Source of the DNA: Clostridia bacterium | Lineage (GTDB): Bacteria; Bacillota; Clostridia; Oscillospirales; Acutalibacteraceae | Reading direction: 5' to 3' | Length of the DNA stretch: 64,000 bases | Assembly: GCA_017550625.1 (NCBI GenBank) | Contig: JAFZOL010000080.1 | Coordinates: 54,151-118,150, forward strand | In this document: one piece after another, positions 18,653 through 27,505 of the stretch | Layout of the letters: each line of letters opens with the position of its first letter | Numbering within the stretch: the stretch's first letter is position 1 | Translations under genes and position numbers: made by a program | Notes under the pieces: model-generated | What the model was told of the DNA's origin: nothing | The model's input: only the letters and a program-made list of their open reading frames with translations | Database searches by the model: none

Positions 18653-19606
18653 TTACAGACTGTTTTTCATCGCGACCGCGCGGACGGCGGCGTCGGAGAT
18701 GTGTTCGGCGTTTAGGCCGTAAAGATCCAAGAGCTCCAGCGCGGGGCCGCTGCGCCCGAAGGCGTCTTCCACACCCACACGCAGCACCGGCACGGGCAGC
18801 GTTTCGGCAACGGCTTCCGCCACCGCGGAGCCGAGCCCGCCGATGATGTTGTGTTCTTCGGCCGTAACGATGCAGCCGGTCTTTTTGGCGGCGTCAAGCA
18901 CGATCTCGCGGTCGAGCGGCTTGATTGTGGCCATATTGATGAGCGCCGCGCTGATTCCGCGCGCTTTCAGCAGTTCCACGGCCGCGACGGCACGCTCCAC
19001 GAGAAGGCCCGTGGCGATGATCGTGACGTCGACGCCTTCGTTCAAGTACACGCCCTTGCCGATCTCGAAGCGGTAATTCTCGTCGAACACGCGCGGCACG
19101 GCGAGGCGGCCGAAGCGCAGATACACGGGGCCCTGCGTTTTCGCGGCGGCAAGCACAGCAAGGCGCGCTTCCACGTCGTCGGCGGGATTGACGATCGTCA
19201 TGCCCGGGATCGTGCGCATGAGGCCGATATCCTCGCAGCACTGGTGCGAAGCGCCGTCCTCGCCCACCGAAACGCCGGCGTGCGTGGCGCCGATCTTGAC
19301 GTTCAGGTGCGTATAGCCGAGCGAATTGCGGATCTGCTCAAACGCTCTGCCCGCGGCGAACATGGCAAAGGAGGAACAAAACACGGTATAGCCCGAGGCG
19401 GCAAGGCCCGCGGCCACGCCGATCATATTGCCCTCGGCGATGCCGCAGTCGATGAAGCGGTCGGGATAGGCTTTTTTGAACATGCCCGTTTTCGTGGCGG
19501 CGGCGAGGTCGGCGTCCAGCACGAGGACGTTCGGGTCGATCGCGCCGAGTTCAACAAGCGCCTTGCCGTAGGCGTCTCTGGTTGCGGTTCTGATAACGTC
19601 TGCCAT
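18653..19606 (-). CDS. Transketolase, C-terminal subunit
   Basis: 317 residues, the pyrimidine-binding and C-terminal domains of transketolase as a separate protein. Seen: early DADLAAATKT, GIAEGNMIGVAAGLA (cofactor-activating Glu), FEQIRNSL, and C-terminal TAEEHNIIGGLGSAVAE. With the N-terminal subunit it makes a complete thiamine-diphosphate enzyme of the non-oxidative pentose phosphate pathway. GGGAGGG precedes ATG 19606, and only 15 bp separate it from its partner, so the two are made together. Split transketolases are common in clostridia and archaea. Confidence 0.93.
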   Translation of the reverse strand: MADVIRTATRDAYGKALVELGAIDPNVLVLDADLAAATKTGMFKKAYPDRFIDCGIAEGNMIGVAAGLAASGYTVFCSSFAMFAAGRAFEQIRNSLGYTHLNVKIGATHAGVSVGEDGASHQCCEDIGLMRTIPGMTIVNPADDVEARLAVLAAAKTQGPVYLRFGRLAVPRVFDENYRFEIGKGVYLNEGVDVTIIATGLLVERAVAAVELLKARGISAALINMATIKPLDREIVLDAAKKTGCIVTAEEHNIIGGLGSAVAEAVAETLPVPVLRVGVEDAFGRSGPALELLDLYGLNAEHISDAAVRAVAMKNSL

Positions 19607-19621
19607 CTTTGTTCCCTCCCT

Positions 19622-20464
19622 TTACGCCTCAAGCGCCTTCAGTATGGCGTCAAGCTCGTTCATGGCGATCTGATACTGCTCGTCTTTCGGGGCGGCGCCG
19701 TGCCAGTTCACCTGATTTTCCATATACGAAACGTCTTTGCCCTTGACCGTCTTCATGATGACGGCTGTGGGCTGATCTTTCGTGCGTTTCGCCTCTTCGA
19801 TCGCGACCTCGATCTGGTCGAAGTCATGGCCGTCGATCACGATGGTCCTGAAGCCGAACGCCGCGAATTTCTCGGGGATCGGCTCGGGCGAGTTGACTTC
19901 CTCAAGCGAGCCGTCGATCTGCAGGTTGTTGTTGTCGACGAAGACCGTGAGCGTGTCGAGCTTTTTCGCCGCGGCGAACATCGCGGCCTCCCAGACCTCG
20001 CCCTCTTCGAGCTCGCCGTCGCCGAGCACGGCGTAAACGCGGAACAGGTCGCCCTGCCGCTTCGACGCCAGCGCGAAGCCGACGGCGGCGGAGATGCCCT
20101 GCCCGAGCGAGCCGGTGCTCATATCGACGCCCGGCACGTAATTCATATTCGGATGGCCCTGCAGATAGGAATCGGTCTTTCTCAGCGTTTTGAGATCCTC
20201 GACCGGGAAAAAGCCTCTGTTCGCGAGCGCGGCGTAAAGCGCCGGCGCGGCGTGGCCCTTCGAAAGGACGAAACGGTCGCGGTCCGCCTTTTTCGGCTCG
20301 GCGGGATCAATCTTCATCTCATGGAAGTACAGATAGCTCAGCAGATCCGCGATCGAAAGCGAGCCGCCGGGGTGGCCGCTTTTCGCGCGGTAGGTGCTTT
20401 CGATAATGCCTTGGCGGATCTTCACGGCTTCGATTTTAAGCCGCTGTTTCTTGCTTTGGTCCAT
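19622..20464 (-). CDS. Transketolase, N-terminal subunit
   Basis: 280 residues, the thiamine-diphosphate-binding half. Seen: SGHPGGSLS, FVLSKGHAAPALYA, STGSLGQGIS, and the ThDP motif GDGELEEGEVWEA through FVDNNNLQIDG. Works with the downstream C-terminal subunit to move two-carbon units between ketose and aldose phosphates. AAAAGGAG precedes ATG 20464. Lies 25 bp behind the pseudouridine synthase gene in the long operon. Confidence 0.93.
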   Translation of the reverse strand: MDQSKKQRLKIEAVKIRQGIIESTYRAKSGHPGGSLSIADLLSYLYFHEMKIDPAEPKKADRDRFVLSKGHAAPALYAALANRGFFPVEDLKTLRKTDSYLQGHPNMNYVPGVDMSTGSLGQGISAAVGFALASKRQGDLFRVYAVLGDGELEEGEVWEAAMFAAAKKLDTLTVFVDNNNLQIDGSLEEVNSPEPIPEKFAAFGFRTIVIDGHDFDQIEVAIEEAKRTKDQPTAVIMKTVKGKDVSYMENQVNWHGAAPKDEQYQIAMNELDAILKALEA

Positions 20465-20489
20465 AAAAACGCTCCTTTTCTGCGGGGAT

Positions 20490-21422
20490 TCAGCCGGTTA
20501 CGCCGGCAACGTTTCTGATTTTCTGAAGAAATGACGTGAAGTATTCCGGCAGCGGCGCCGTAAACGTAAGCCGCTCGCCGGTCGTAGGATGCTCGAAGCC
20601 GAGCGTCATGGCGTGCAGGCACTGGCCCTGCAGACCGTATGTGTTCTTTTCGCCCCCGTAAACGGTATCGCCCGCGACGGGGTGCCCGACGTAAGCCGTG
20701 TGCACCCTGATCTGATGCGTTCTGCCCGTTTCGAGCTGGAACGCGACGTAATCGAAGCCGCCGATGCGTTCGAGGACCTCGTAGTGCGTAACGGCGCTGC
20801 GGGGATTGAGGCCGTCTACCGCCTGCTTCTTGCGGTCGTTTCTGCTTCTGCCGAGCGGATAGGAGAAGGTCCCCTTCTCCTCTTTCAAATGCCCGACGGT
20901 CACGGCGCGGTATTCGCGCGTCAGGCTGTGCGAAGCGATCTGCGCCGACAGCGACAGATGCGCGGCGTCGGTTTTCGCCACGAGCAGCAAACCCGAGGTA
21001 TCTTTATCGATGCGGTGCACGATGCCGGGCCGGATCACGCCGTTGATCGACGAGAGCCTGCCCTTGCAATGCCAAAGCAGGGCGTTCACGAGGGTGCCGT
21101 CGGGGTTGCCGGGCGCGGGGTGCACCACCATACCCTTCGGCTTGTTGACGACCAGCAATGCGTCGTCCTCGTATACGATCTCGATCGGGATATCCTGCGG
21201 CACGGCGGAGAGCTCAACAGGGTCCGAGATCTCGGCTTCCACGCGGTCGCCGGGGCGGACCTTGTCGCTTTTCGCGGCTTTCGCGCCGTTACGCAGCACC
21301 TTGCCGTCGTCAAGCAGCTTCTGCAGCTGCGAACGGGAGCAGTCCGGCAGCATCGACGAAAGGAATCTGTCGATACGCTCGGACGCGTATTCTGCCGTCA
21401 CGGTGAAGCGTTCCGTCGTCAT
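20490..21422 (-). CDS. RluA/RluD-family pseudouridine synthase
   Basis: 310 residues. S4 RNA-binding domain at ~14-60 (ERIDRFLSS, SRSQLQKLLDDG), then the catalytic domain with HRIDKDTSG; Asp139 is the expected catalytic residue. Modifies uridines in 23S rRNA by analogy with RluD, but family members differ in target, so I leave the symbol blank. The start overlaps the lspA stop as ATGA (4 bp), the usual lspA-rluD-like coupling in Firmicutes. Confidence 0.9.
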   Translation of the reverse strand: MTTERFTVTAEYASERIDRFLSSMLPDCSRSQLQKLLDDGKVLRNGAKAAKSDKVRPGDRVEAEISDPVELSAVPQDIPIEIVYEDDALLVVNKPKGMVVHPAPGNPDGTLVNALLWHCKGRLSSINGVIRPGIVHRIDKDTSGLLLVAKTDAAHLSLSAQIASHSLTREYRAVTVGHLKEEKGTFSYPLGRSRNDRKKQAVDGLNPRSAVTHYEVLERIGGFDYVAFQLETGRTHQIRVHTAYVGHPVAGDTVYGGEKNTYGLQGQCLHAMTLGFEHPTTGERLTFTAPLPEYFTSFLQKIRNVAGVTG

Positions 21423-21940
21423 ACGGCTTCAACGTCCTTTTCGGGTCCGTCCGCTTCTTTTTTACGGCCGTCGCGCACGATCCCCACGATCAGGTAGACG
21501 ATGAGGATCACGCACGAGCAGGTGATCATGATATCCGCGAAATTGAAGATCGGGAAATCGATAAACAGCGTGCGGATATAGTCGATCACGTAGCCCTGCC
21601 GGATGCGGTCCACGAGATTCCCCGTGCCGCCCGCGATGATCAGCGGCACGAGCACGGTAAAGATCTTCGGCTTCTTTTTGATCAGCGCCTGCGCGATGAA
21701 CACGGCGAGCAGCACCGCGCCCGTTACGACAGAAAGCGCGGTCGTTGCCGACGAAAACAGCGAGAACGCGGCGCCCGTATTGTGCGCGAGCTGCAGGCCG
21801 AGCACATTCGGAATCAGCGTGACGGTTTCACCGAGCGTGAGCCGCCTGACGGCGAGCTCTTTGAGTTCATAGTCGATGAACACGAGCAGCGCGATCGCGC
21901 AGAGCTGGACAACCGGGACCAGAATGCGATTTTTATTCAT
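21419..21940 (-). CDS. lspA: Lipoprotein signal peptidase (signal peptidase II)
   Basis: 173 residues, four predicted membrane helices. Aspartyl protease that removes prolipoprotein signal peptides. Catalytic aspartates are expected at Asp111 in GGTGNLVDRI and Asp136 in FNFADI; the HNTGAAFS motif is also present. The ribosome site is a weak purine run inside the end of the divIVA-like gene (3 bp away), suggesting coupled translation. Ends in an ATGA overlap with the pseudouridine synthase gene. GerAC in this window is one likely substrate. Confidence 0.93.
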   Translation of the reverse strand: MNKNRILVPVVQLCAIALLVFIDYELKELAVRRLTLGETVTLIPNVLGLQLAHNTGAAFSLFSSATTALSVVTGAVLLAVFIAQALIKKKPKIFTVLVPLIIAGGTGNLVDRIRQGYVIDYIRTLFIDFPIFNFADIMITCSCVILIVYLIVGIVRDGRKKEADGPEKDVEAV

Positions 21941-21943
21941 AGA

Positions 21944-24874
21944 TTACTTTCTTCTTTTCTTGTTCTTGTCTTTTTTCTTCGCGGGGGCCTGCGGACGGAC
22001 GGGCTGCTCTTTCTCGAACACCGAGAAATCGATATCAAAGCCGTCGTTCTGCTCGGTCACGGGAGAGGGCTCGGACCCGATCTCATCGAAGCCGGAGCTG
22101 TCGCCGAAAGACTCAAAGCCGTCGTCTTCGTCGCCGTCGAACACGTCGTTGTTCTGCGGCTCTTCGGGAGCGGGCTCTTCGGCGGGCTCTTCCCTTTCGG
22201 GAGCTTCGTCGGCGGGCGCTTCTTCCGCGGGCTCGCCCAGGTCGGCGTCGCGGATCTCGGCGAGCTTCGACATGATGGTCTGCGAGACATCCTCTTCTTC
22301 AAAGCCTTCATCTGCGGCGGTCTCGTCGCCGAAGGTCTCGAAATCCTCGAAATCGTCAAAGTCGTTGAAATCGTCAAAGGGCGTCGGTTCTTCGGTATGT
22401 TCTTCTTCGGGCTCTTCGGGTTCTTCAGGGAGCTCTTCGAAGGCCTCAGGCTCTTCTTCCGTCTCTTCGGGGAGCTCATCGAAGGCCTCGGGCTCTTCTT
22501 CCGGCTCTTCGGGAAGCTCTTCGAACGTCTCGGGCTCGGGTTCCGGTTCTGCTTCGGGCTCGAACGTAAACACAGGCTCCTCTTCGGGAATATCGGTAAA
22601 CTCTTCGAAAGGCTCTTCTTCGGGTTCTTCGGGGATCTCTTCGAACGCGGGTTCTTCTTCGGCCGGTTCTTCGGCGGGAAGCTCTTCTTCGATCGTCACG
22701 GGCTCTTCAACGGGCTCTTCTTCGATGGGAAGGAACTCTTCGATCTTCTCGAAAATCTCCTCTGCAGCGGCGGGTTCCGCGGGCACGGGCTCTTCCGTCA
22801 GAAGCACCTCGGCGAACGGACGGTTCTTCACGCGCGAGATCTCATCCTTGGCCTGCGCCGTGTTCTTATCGGCGCCTTCCTTCGCGGCGTTCACAGCCTC
22901 GCCGACGTCTTCGGTGGTGAAATCGGACTTGACCTCAAGGGGCTCGAAGCCGCTGCGGATCGTATCCGTCAGGCCGTCGAAGCCGGGCGTAGAAGCGTCG
23001 TCCTGCATCAGCACGGGCGCGGCGGCAAGCCTGCGCGCTCTGTTTTCATCAATGAAGTCCACGGCGGAATAGCCGTCGATCTCGGCATGCTCGGCGGCGA
23101 GCGCCTTCGACGCCTGGATCTCGTGCTTCTCGGTGGGCGCGATGGTCAGTTCGTCGATCACGGCGGGGTCTTCGCCGACCTGCGGCTTATCGAGGGTGAT
23201 CTCTTCGCGGATGCCGACCTGGTCCAGAAGGCTCGCTGCCTTATCAGCATCGGCCATCGGCGGCACGTTCATCGGCATTCTGAGAGAATACGCGATGGGG
23301 CTGTCGTGCGGGATCTCTTTTTTCACAAGCGTGAGGATGCGCTCGCACTCGGTGTTCGCGGCGACGAGCAGGGCGGCGGCCTTCGCCTGCGACTGACGGA
23401 AATATTCGTTCGAAGCAGCCTCGGCGCGCGTTACGCGGGAATCCGCCTCGTCCCTCGAAAGGGCAAGGATCTCTGCGCATTTCTCTTTGGCCTCGTTCAG
23501 CTTCTTCTCAACGGCGGCGTCGGTATATGCAAGAGCCTGCGAGATCTTCTCCTGATTCTCGTCGCGCACACGCGCGGCGATCAGCTCGGCGTTGCCGATG
23601 ATCTCGCCCGCCTTCGTTTTCGCCTTTTCGATCAGCGCGGCGGCGTCGTTTTCGGCGGACGCGATGCGCTCGTTATAAATGCGGCTGGCGTCGTTGAACA
23701 CGTTTTTCGCCTCGAGCACCTTGGCCTCGTATTCGCGGATCGCCTTCTGGCGTACTTCGTCGACAACGTCGTCGGAGCGGCGCTTGGCTTCTTCATATTT
23801 CAGGAACGAGGATTTGTTCGCGTTTTCGACCACGGAATCCGCCTCGGCGCGCGCCGTGGCGATCAGGGTATCCGCGTTCTCTTTTGCCTCATCCATCACG
23901 CGGGCGGATGTCGTTTTCGCGATATCGAGCATCTCATAGGCGCGGCGTTCGGCCTCTCCGAGGGCGCCGGACACCGTGGCGTCGGTCTGGCGGCGCAGGG
24001 CGTCGGTCTCGCCCTTGGCTTCGGAACGGAGCTTTTCGCTCTCTTCCTTCGCCTCGAAACGGAGCTTCTCGCTCTCTTCCTTCGCCTCGGAACGGAGCTT
24101 CTCGCTCTCTTCTTTCGCTTCGGAAAGCAGTTGTTCGGCCTCAGCCTTCGCGTTTTCAAGCAGCGCGGTCGCCTCGTTCTCTTTATCGAGGGCGGACTTC
24201 GTGAGCTCGTCCATGCGGGCCTGGACCTTTTCTTCGGCGGCCTTCAGGATATCCTCCGCCTCGCCCTGCGCGTTGACGATGATGGCATCGGCGGCCGTGT
24301 TCGCGTCCTCAAGCAGGACAGCGGACTTATTCTGCGCGTTTTCGAGCATCGCGGTAGCCTTGGAATCGCAGCCCTCGAGCAGCTCGTTGACGGTCTTTTC
24401 CGTTTCTTTCGTCACGGCGTCGGCGGACTCGCGCGCGGCGTTCAGATACCCGTCGGAAAGCACCTTCGCGGACGAGATGATGCTCGTATACTCCGCCTCG
24501 GCGGCGGCGTTGATCTTCTCGGCCTTGAGCTTGGCGTCGTCGATGATGCCGTTGGCCTGCGCCTCGATCACATGCACCTTGTCTCTGGCGGCGTTCTCGA
24601 TCTCGGCGGCGCGGTCGTTCGCGGCGGCAACGATGAGATCGGCGCTCTTCTGGGCGTTATAAAGCACGTCGCGCAGAACGTTTTCGTCCTTTCTGTATTC
24701 TTCGATCTTCGCGGCAAGCACGCTGATTTTGCGGATCATATTGCCGTTCTCCGCAAAGATCTCGGAATAGTCTTCCCGGATCTGATCAAGCGCCCGATCC
24801 ACCGCTTCGGCGGAATAGGTGCCGTCTTCATTCTTTTCAAATCGGATATCTCTCAGTTGGTCGGGGGTCAGCAT
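21944..24874 (-). CDS. divIVA: Giant DivIVA-domain protein with coiled coil, acidic repeats and basic tail
   Basis: 976 residues, versus roughly 150-300 for usual DivIVA. The N-terminus (1-~65) is a DivIVA domain: MLTP, then a VDRALDQIREDY segment. Residues ~65-520 are an Ala/Glu/Lys coiled coil, with four near-perfect 11-residue repeats (SEAKEESEKLR type) at 23993-24124. Residues ~520-690 form a linker, ~695-960 an extremely acidic Glu/Pro region of 10-13-residue repeats, and the last ~10 residues are Lys/Arg. I chose ATG 24874 (canonical MLTP start) over a TTG six bases earlier. DivIVA proteins mark curved membranes and division sites. It sits directly after sepF, as DivIVA genes often do. 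Confidence 0.85.
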   Translation of the reverse strand: MLTPDQLRDIRFEKNEDGTYSAEAVDRALDQIREDYSEIFAENGNMIRKISVLAAKIEEYRKDENVLRDVLYNAQKSADLIVAAANDRAAEIENAARDKVHVIEAQANGIIDDAKLKAEKINAAAEAEYTSIISSAKVLSDGYLNAARESADAVTKETEKTVNELLEGCDSKATAMLENAQNKSAVLLEDANTAADAIIVNAQGEAEDILKAAEEKVQARMDELTKSALDKENEATALLENAKAEAEQLLSEAKEESEKLRSEAKEESEKLRFEAKEESEKLRSEAKGETDALRRQTDATVSGALGEAERRAYEMLDIAKTTSARVMDEAKENADTLIATARAEADSVVENANKSSFLKYEEAKRRSDDVVDEVRQKAIREYEAKVLEAKNVFNDASRIYNERIASAENDAAALIEKAKTKAGEIIGNAELIAARVRDENQEKISQALAYTDAAVEKKLNEAKEKCAEILALSRDEADSRVTRAEAASNEYFRQSQAKAAALLVAANTECERILTLVKKEIPHDSPIAYSLRMPMNVPPMADADKAASLLDQVGIREEITLDKPQVGEDPAVIDELTIAPTEKHEIQASKALAAEHAEIDGYSAVDFIDENRARRLAAAPVLMQDDASTPGFDGLTDTIRSGFEPLEVKSDFTTEDVGEAVNAAKEGADKNTAQAKDEISRVKNRPFAEVLLTEEPVPAEPAAAEEIFEKIEEFLPIEEEPVEEPVTIEEELPAEEPAEEEPAFEEIPEEPEEEPFEEFTDIPEEEPVFTFEPEAEPEPEPETFEELPEEPEEEPEAFDELPEETEEEPEAFEELPEEPEEPEEEHTEEPTPFDDFNDFDDFEDFETFGDETAADEGFEEEDVSQTIMSKLAEIRDADLGEPAEEAPADEAPEREEPAEEPAPEEPQNNDVFDGDEDDGFESFGDSSGFDEIGSEPSPVTEQNDGFDIDFSVFEKEQPVRPQAPAKKKDKNKKRRK
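22090..22800. repeat. Degenerate Glu/Pro-coding repeat tract inside divIVA
   Basis: On the plus strand this stretch is dominated by CTCTTC and GGCTCTTC units. On the coding strand it gives serial EE-x-P-EE blocks such as EELPEEPEEEPEAF. It looks like expansion of short repeats and could vary in length between strains. Confidence 0.6.
23993..24124. repeat. Four 33-bp tandem repeats in divIVA
   Basis: Four consecutive 33-bp units encode 11-residue heptad-like repeats (residues 253-296 counted from a TTG two codons before the chosen start). The first three are almost identical; the fourth diverges. Confidence 0.75.
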
Positions 24875-24940
24875 TTGCAAATCAATCCTTTCTCCAGCTT
24901 ATCTGTCTTTCAATCAATTCTATCTGATCTCGTTCCGGGT

Positions 24941-25438
24941 TCAGACAAAGAACATGCCGTTGTTTTCGAGTTCGTCAAGCAGGTCACCCATGACGTCCAC
25001 GTTGTAAGGCGTGATGATATAGGTGTTGTTGGCGATCTTTTTCAGCTTGCCGCCGTTGGAATATGCAACGCCGCTGAGGAAGCAGATCAGCTTTCCGGCT
25101 TCGTCTTTGGCGGTAGCTTCGAGATTGAGCACGACCGTGCGGCGTTCGAGCAGCTCGTCGGCGATGCCGGTGGCCTCGTCGAAATGCTCGGGCTTTTTCA
25201 ACACGACCTGCAGCTTCGCGGTGGTGTGGATATCCACGACCTTTGTAGGCGTCCTGCGCGAAGACGCAGGGGGCGCTTCTCTCTGCGGACGGAGGACCGG
25301 ACGGTCATACGCCGTGCGGCGCGTAGTCTCGGGCACGCGCGGGTCCTCTTCTTCCTCTTCCTCCTCGTCGTAAACCTCGTCGTCGATATAGTCCGCGTCG
25401 AGGCCGAGTGCTTTTTTGAATTTCTCTCCGAATTTCAT
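24941..25438 (-). CDS. sepF: Cell division protein SepF
   Basis: 165 residues. SepF binds FtsZ and the membrane. Seen: N-terminal amphipathic helix MKFGEKFKKALGL (membrane anchor), an acidic then basic linker, and the C-terminal SepF fold with VVLNLEATAKDEAGKLICFLSGVAY-type strands and IITPYNVDV. The start is ATG 25438 because it begins the canonical helix, although the AAAGGA site is a rather long 12 bases upstream. A frame extension to 25489 adds non-homologous residues. Follows yggS by 47 bp and precedes divIVA, the usual Firmicute division-gene order. Confidence 0.92.
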   Translation of the reverse strand: MKFGEKFKKALGLDADYIDDEVYDEEEEEEEDPRVPETTRRTAYDRPVLRPQREAPPASSRRTPTKVVDIHTTAKLQVVLKKPEHFDEATGIADELLERRTVVLNLEATAKDEAGKLICFLSGVAYSNGGKLKKIANNTYIITPYNVDVMGDLLDELENNGMFFV

Positions 25439-25485
25439 ATGCGTTCGATTTCCTTTCTGAATATATAATGAAATAAGTTCCTTTG

Positions 25486-26211
25486 TCAATAGCGGCGCAG
25501 CCCGAACAGGGCGCTGCCGACCCGCACGAGGGTGCTGCCCTCTAAGATCGCGGCTTCGTAGTCCGCCGACATGCCGAGCGACAGGGTGTCGATCCCGGCG
25601 CCGGGGAGGTTTGTTTCGCGCAGATCCTCATACATTCGTTTCATGCGCGAGAACCAACTTCTCGCTTCCGATTCCGTTTCGCATACGGGCGGGACAGCCA
25701 TCAGGCCGCGCAGCCGCACGTGCGGGCAATCCGCGGACGCTTCGGCGAGCTCTGCGACGTCGCCCGGCGGCAGGCCGGTCTTCGCCGCCTCTTCTCCGAT
25801 GTTGATCTCGAGCAGGATATCCGTCGTCACGCCCTTCAGCGCGCTCTGCCGCTCGATCTCGTGCAGCAGCGGCAGTGAATCCACCGATTGGATCATGCTG
25901 ACGACGCCCACGATCTTGCGGACTTTATTGGTCTGCAGATGGCCGATCAGGTGTTTTTCGACGTCGGGCGGTTCAAGGTAATCGAGCTTCCCCAATAGTT
26001 CCTGCACCTTGTTTTCACCGATCAGATCCACGCCGAGGGACAGCGTGTGATTGATAAGCGCCGGCTCGTGCGTTTTTGTGACCGCCATGAACCGGATATC
26101 CGCGGGGCTTCTGCCGCTTTTGACGGCGGCTTCGGCAATGCGGGAGATGATCTCTTTGTAATTATCCTCGATCGACCTGAAACGGGGCTCAATTGATAAT
26201 CTTTCCGTCAT
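25486..26211 (-). CDS. yggS: PLP homeostasis protein, YggS/PROSC family
   Basis: 241 residues. Single-domain PLP-binding TIM barrel; controls the cellular PLP pool and has no known enzymatic reaction. PLP lysine at Lys46 in MAVTKTHEP; family motifs GENKVQEL, HLIGHLQTNKVRK, SVDS, GLMAVPP and LSMGMS-like LSLGMSADYEAAI are present. The start is ATG 26211 with GGAGGG 11 bases upstream; it overlaps the end of the HlyD-like gene by 23 bp. In many Firmicutes it is the gene just before sepF, as here. Confidence 0.93.
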   Translation of the reverse strand: MTERLSIEPRFRSIEDNYKEIISRIAEAAVKSGRSPADIRFMAVTKTHEPALINHTLSLGVDLIGENKVQELLGKLDYLEPPDVEKHLIGHLQTNKVRKIVGVVSMIQSVDSLPLLHEIERQSALKGVTTDILLEINIGEEAAKTGLPPGDVAELAEASADCPHVRLRGLMAVPPVCETESEARSWFSRMKRMYEDLRETNLPGAGIDTLSLGMSADYEAAILEGSTLVRVGSALFGLRRY

Positions 26212-27505
26212 ACAGATCGATGCCCTCCAGAATGATTTCGTCATAGAGCCGGACGTAACCGGGCTCTCCCTCTTCGGCGCCGATCAGAATGATATCGTTT
26301 TCGGCATATATCTTTTTCGCTTTGCGGAAGTGGACGATGTTGCCGTCCTGGACGTAAACGCCGTCGACGCCGTCGACTTTTCTCAGTGCGCTGATATCCA
26401 CCTGGTAGCCTGTGTAGGACTCGAGCATGATGCTGGCGCTTTCGAGCCGCAGCGACGCGATTTCGGCGTTCATCAGATTGGAAGAGAACACGAGCGTCAC
26501 GTTTCCGGCGCCGTCGGGGTTCTTTGCGCGGAGCGTCATTTTGAGCTCGGAATCAGACAGCGACGGGAATCTGAGCGTTACGGCAGACCCGGTTTTCAGC
26601 TTGTCGGAGTCGCTCTCGGGGATCGTGCAGACGTAATACCAGTTGAACTGCGTTATAAGCTTTCCGACATATGCCCCGGACGTATGCATCGACCGGTGCA
26701 GCAGGGCGTCGACCTGTTCGGTGCTGATCGACAAAACCGAATCATAGTCGAACGCTCCCTCGAAACCGTCCACGACGTTGACGTAATAGCCGGATTCCTC
26801 AGCCGTGACGGAACGGTAATTGTTGTAAACGCCGGAGTACCTGAGGCGCAGGGATTCAAGCGCGTTCAGCTTTGAGCTCACGTCCACGGCGGTACCGGTG
26901 GAGATCTGCTGGCGCGTTTTCCACAGGCTCAGGTCCTGCAGCGCCTCTCCGAGATTCGCAAGGTCGTTTTTATCTATAATGTCTGTGACCGCGTTCAGGC
27001 TCTTTGAAATGTTGTGCCGGAACGTTTCAACGTCCGTATACACAGTGCCGAACGACAGTGCCTCGATGCTTTCGTAATAGGCGATCTCATCCTCCACGTC
27101 TCTGAGGCGCAGCACGTTCGCCGCGTCCGATGCGGAAGTGAACACGCTCGCGACCGTGTCGCCCTTCGAGACCTTGCTGCCGTTCGGGATCTCGGGCACC
27201 ACGGTGCCGGAGGCGACGGAGGGCAGAACGCTTTCCTGCCGCAGCACGACGCCGTCGGCGGAGATGGATTTGGTGATCGTGCGTTCAAGCGCGGTCTGAG
27301 TGGTGAGCGGCGACTTGTTTTTTTCGAGCATCATGAACTGATAGATGCCGTAAACGAGCACGATCAGTGTCAACACCGCGATCACGATGTGGGTCAGCAC
27401 GGGATTGGACGTATTGAAATCGATATTGGTAAAACGCGATTTTTTGTGATCGAATTTTTTGATTTCCCCTTTTTTGCGGGTGGGGGTCCCGTGATACTCA
27501 CGCAT
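26189..27505 (-). CDS. HlyD-like membrane-fusion/adaptor protein
   Basis: 438 residues. A basic cytoplasmic N-terminus (~1-38) precedes one transmembrane helix (~39-62, VIAVLTLIVLVYGIYQF). The large outside region starts with a lipoyl/barrel-sandwich-like segment (DGVVLRQESVLPSVASG, then NGSKVSKGDTVA) and returns to barrel strands near DISALRKVDGVDGVYV. This resembles periplasmic adaptor folds, but no ABC or RND pump is nearby, and the gene recurs in the yggS-sepF neighbourhood of clostridia (from memory). AAGGAGG precedes ATG 27505. Overlaps the end of miaA by 8 bp. A link to division or the envelope is inference. Confidence 0.7.
   Translation of the reverse strand: MREYHGTPTRKKGEIKKFDHKKSRFTNIDFNTSNPVLTHIVIAVLTLIVLVYGIYQFMMLEKNKSPLTTQTALERTITKSISADGVVLRQESVLPSVASGTVVPEIPNGSKVSKGDTVASVFTSASDAANVLRLRDVEDEIAYYESIEALSFGTVYTDVETFRHNISKSLNAVTDIIDKNDLANLGEALQDLSLWKTRQQISTGTAVDVSSKLNALESLRLRYSGVYNNYRSVTAEESGYYVNVVDGFEGAFDYDSVLSISTEQVDALLHRSMHTSGAYVGKLITQFNWYYVCTIPESDSDKLKTGSAVTLRFPSLSDSELKMTLRAKNPDGAGNVTLVFSSNLMNAEIASLRLESASIMLESYTGYQVDISALRKVDGVDGVYVQDGNIVHFRKAKKIYAENDIILIGAEEGEPGYVRLYDEIILEGIDLYDGKIIN

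Noticed and set aside
23993..24124. 33-bp repeats considered as a CRISPR array
   Set aside because: No spacers: the units are directly tandem and lie in frame inside the DivIVA coiled coil.
21782..25468. A 1228-codon plus-strand frame and a 398-codon Ser/Gly-rich frame (21876-23072)
   Set aside because: Both are antisense to lspA, divIVA and sepF. The Ser/Gly and Phe/Gly runs are complements of GAA/GAG-rich codons of the DivIVA acidic tract.
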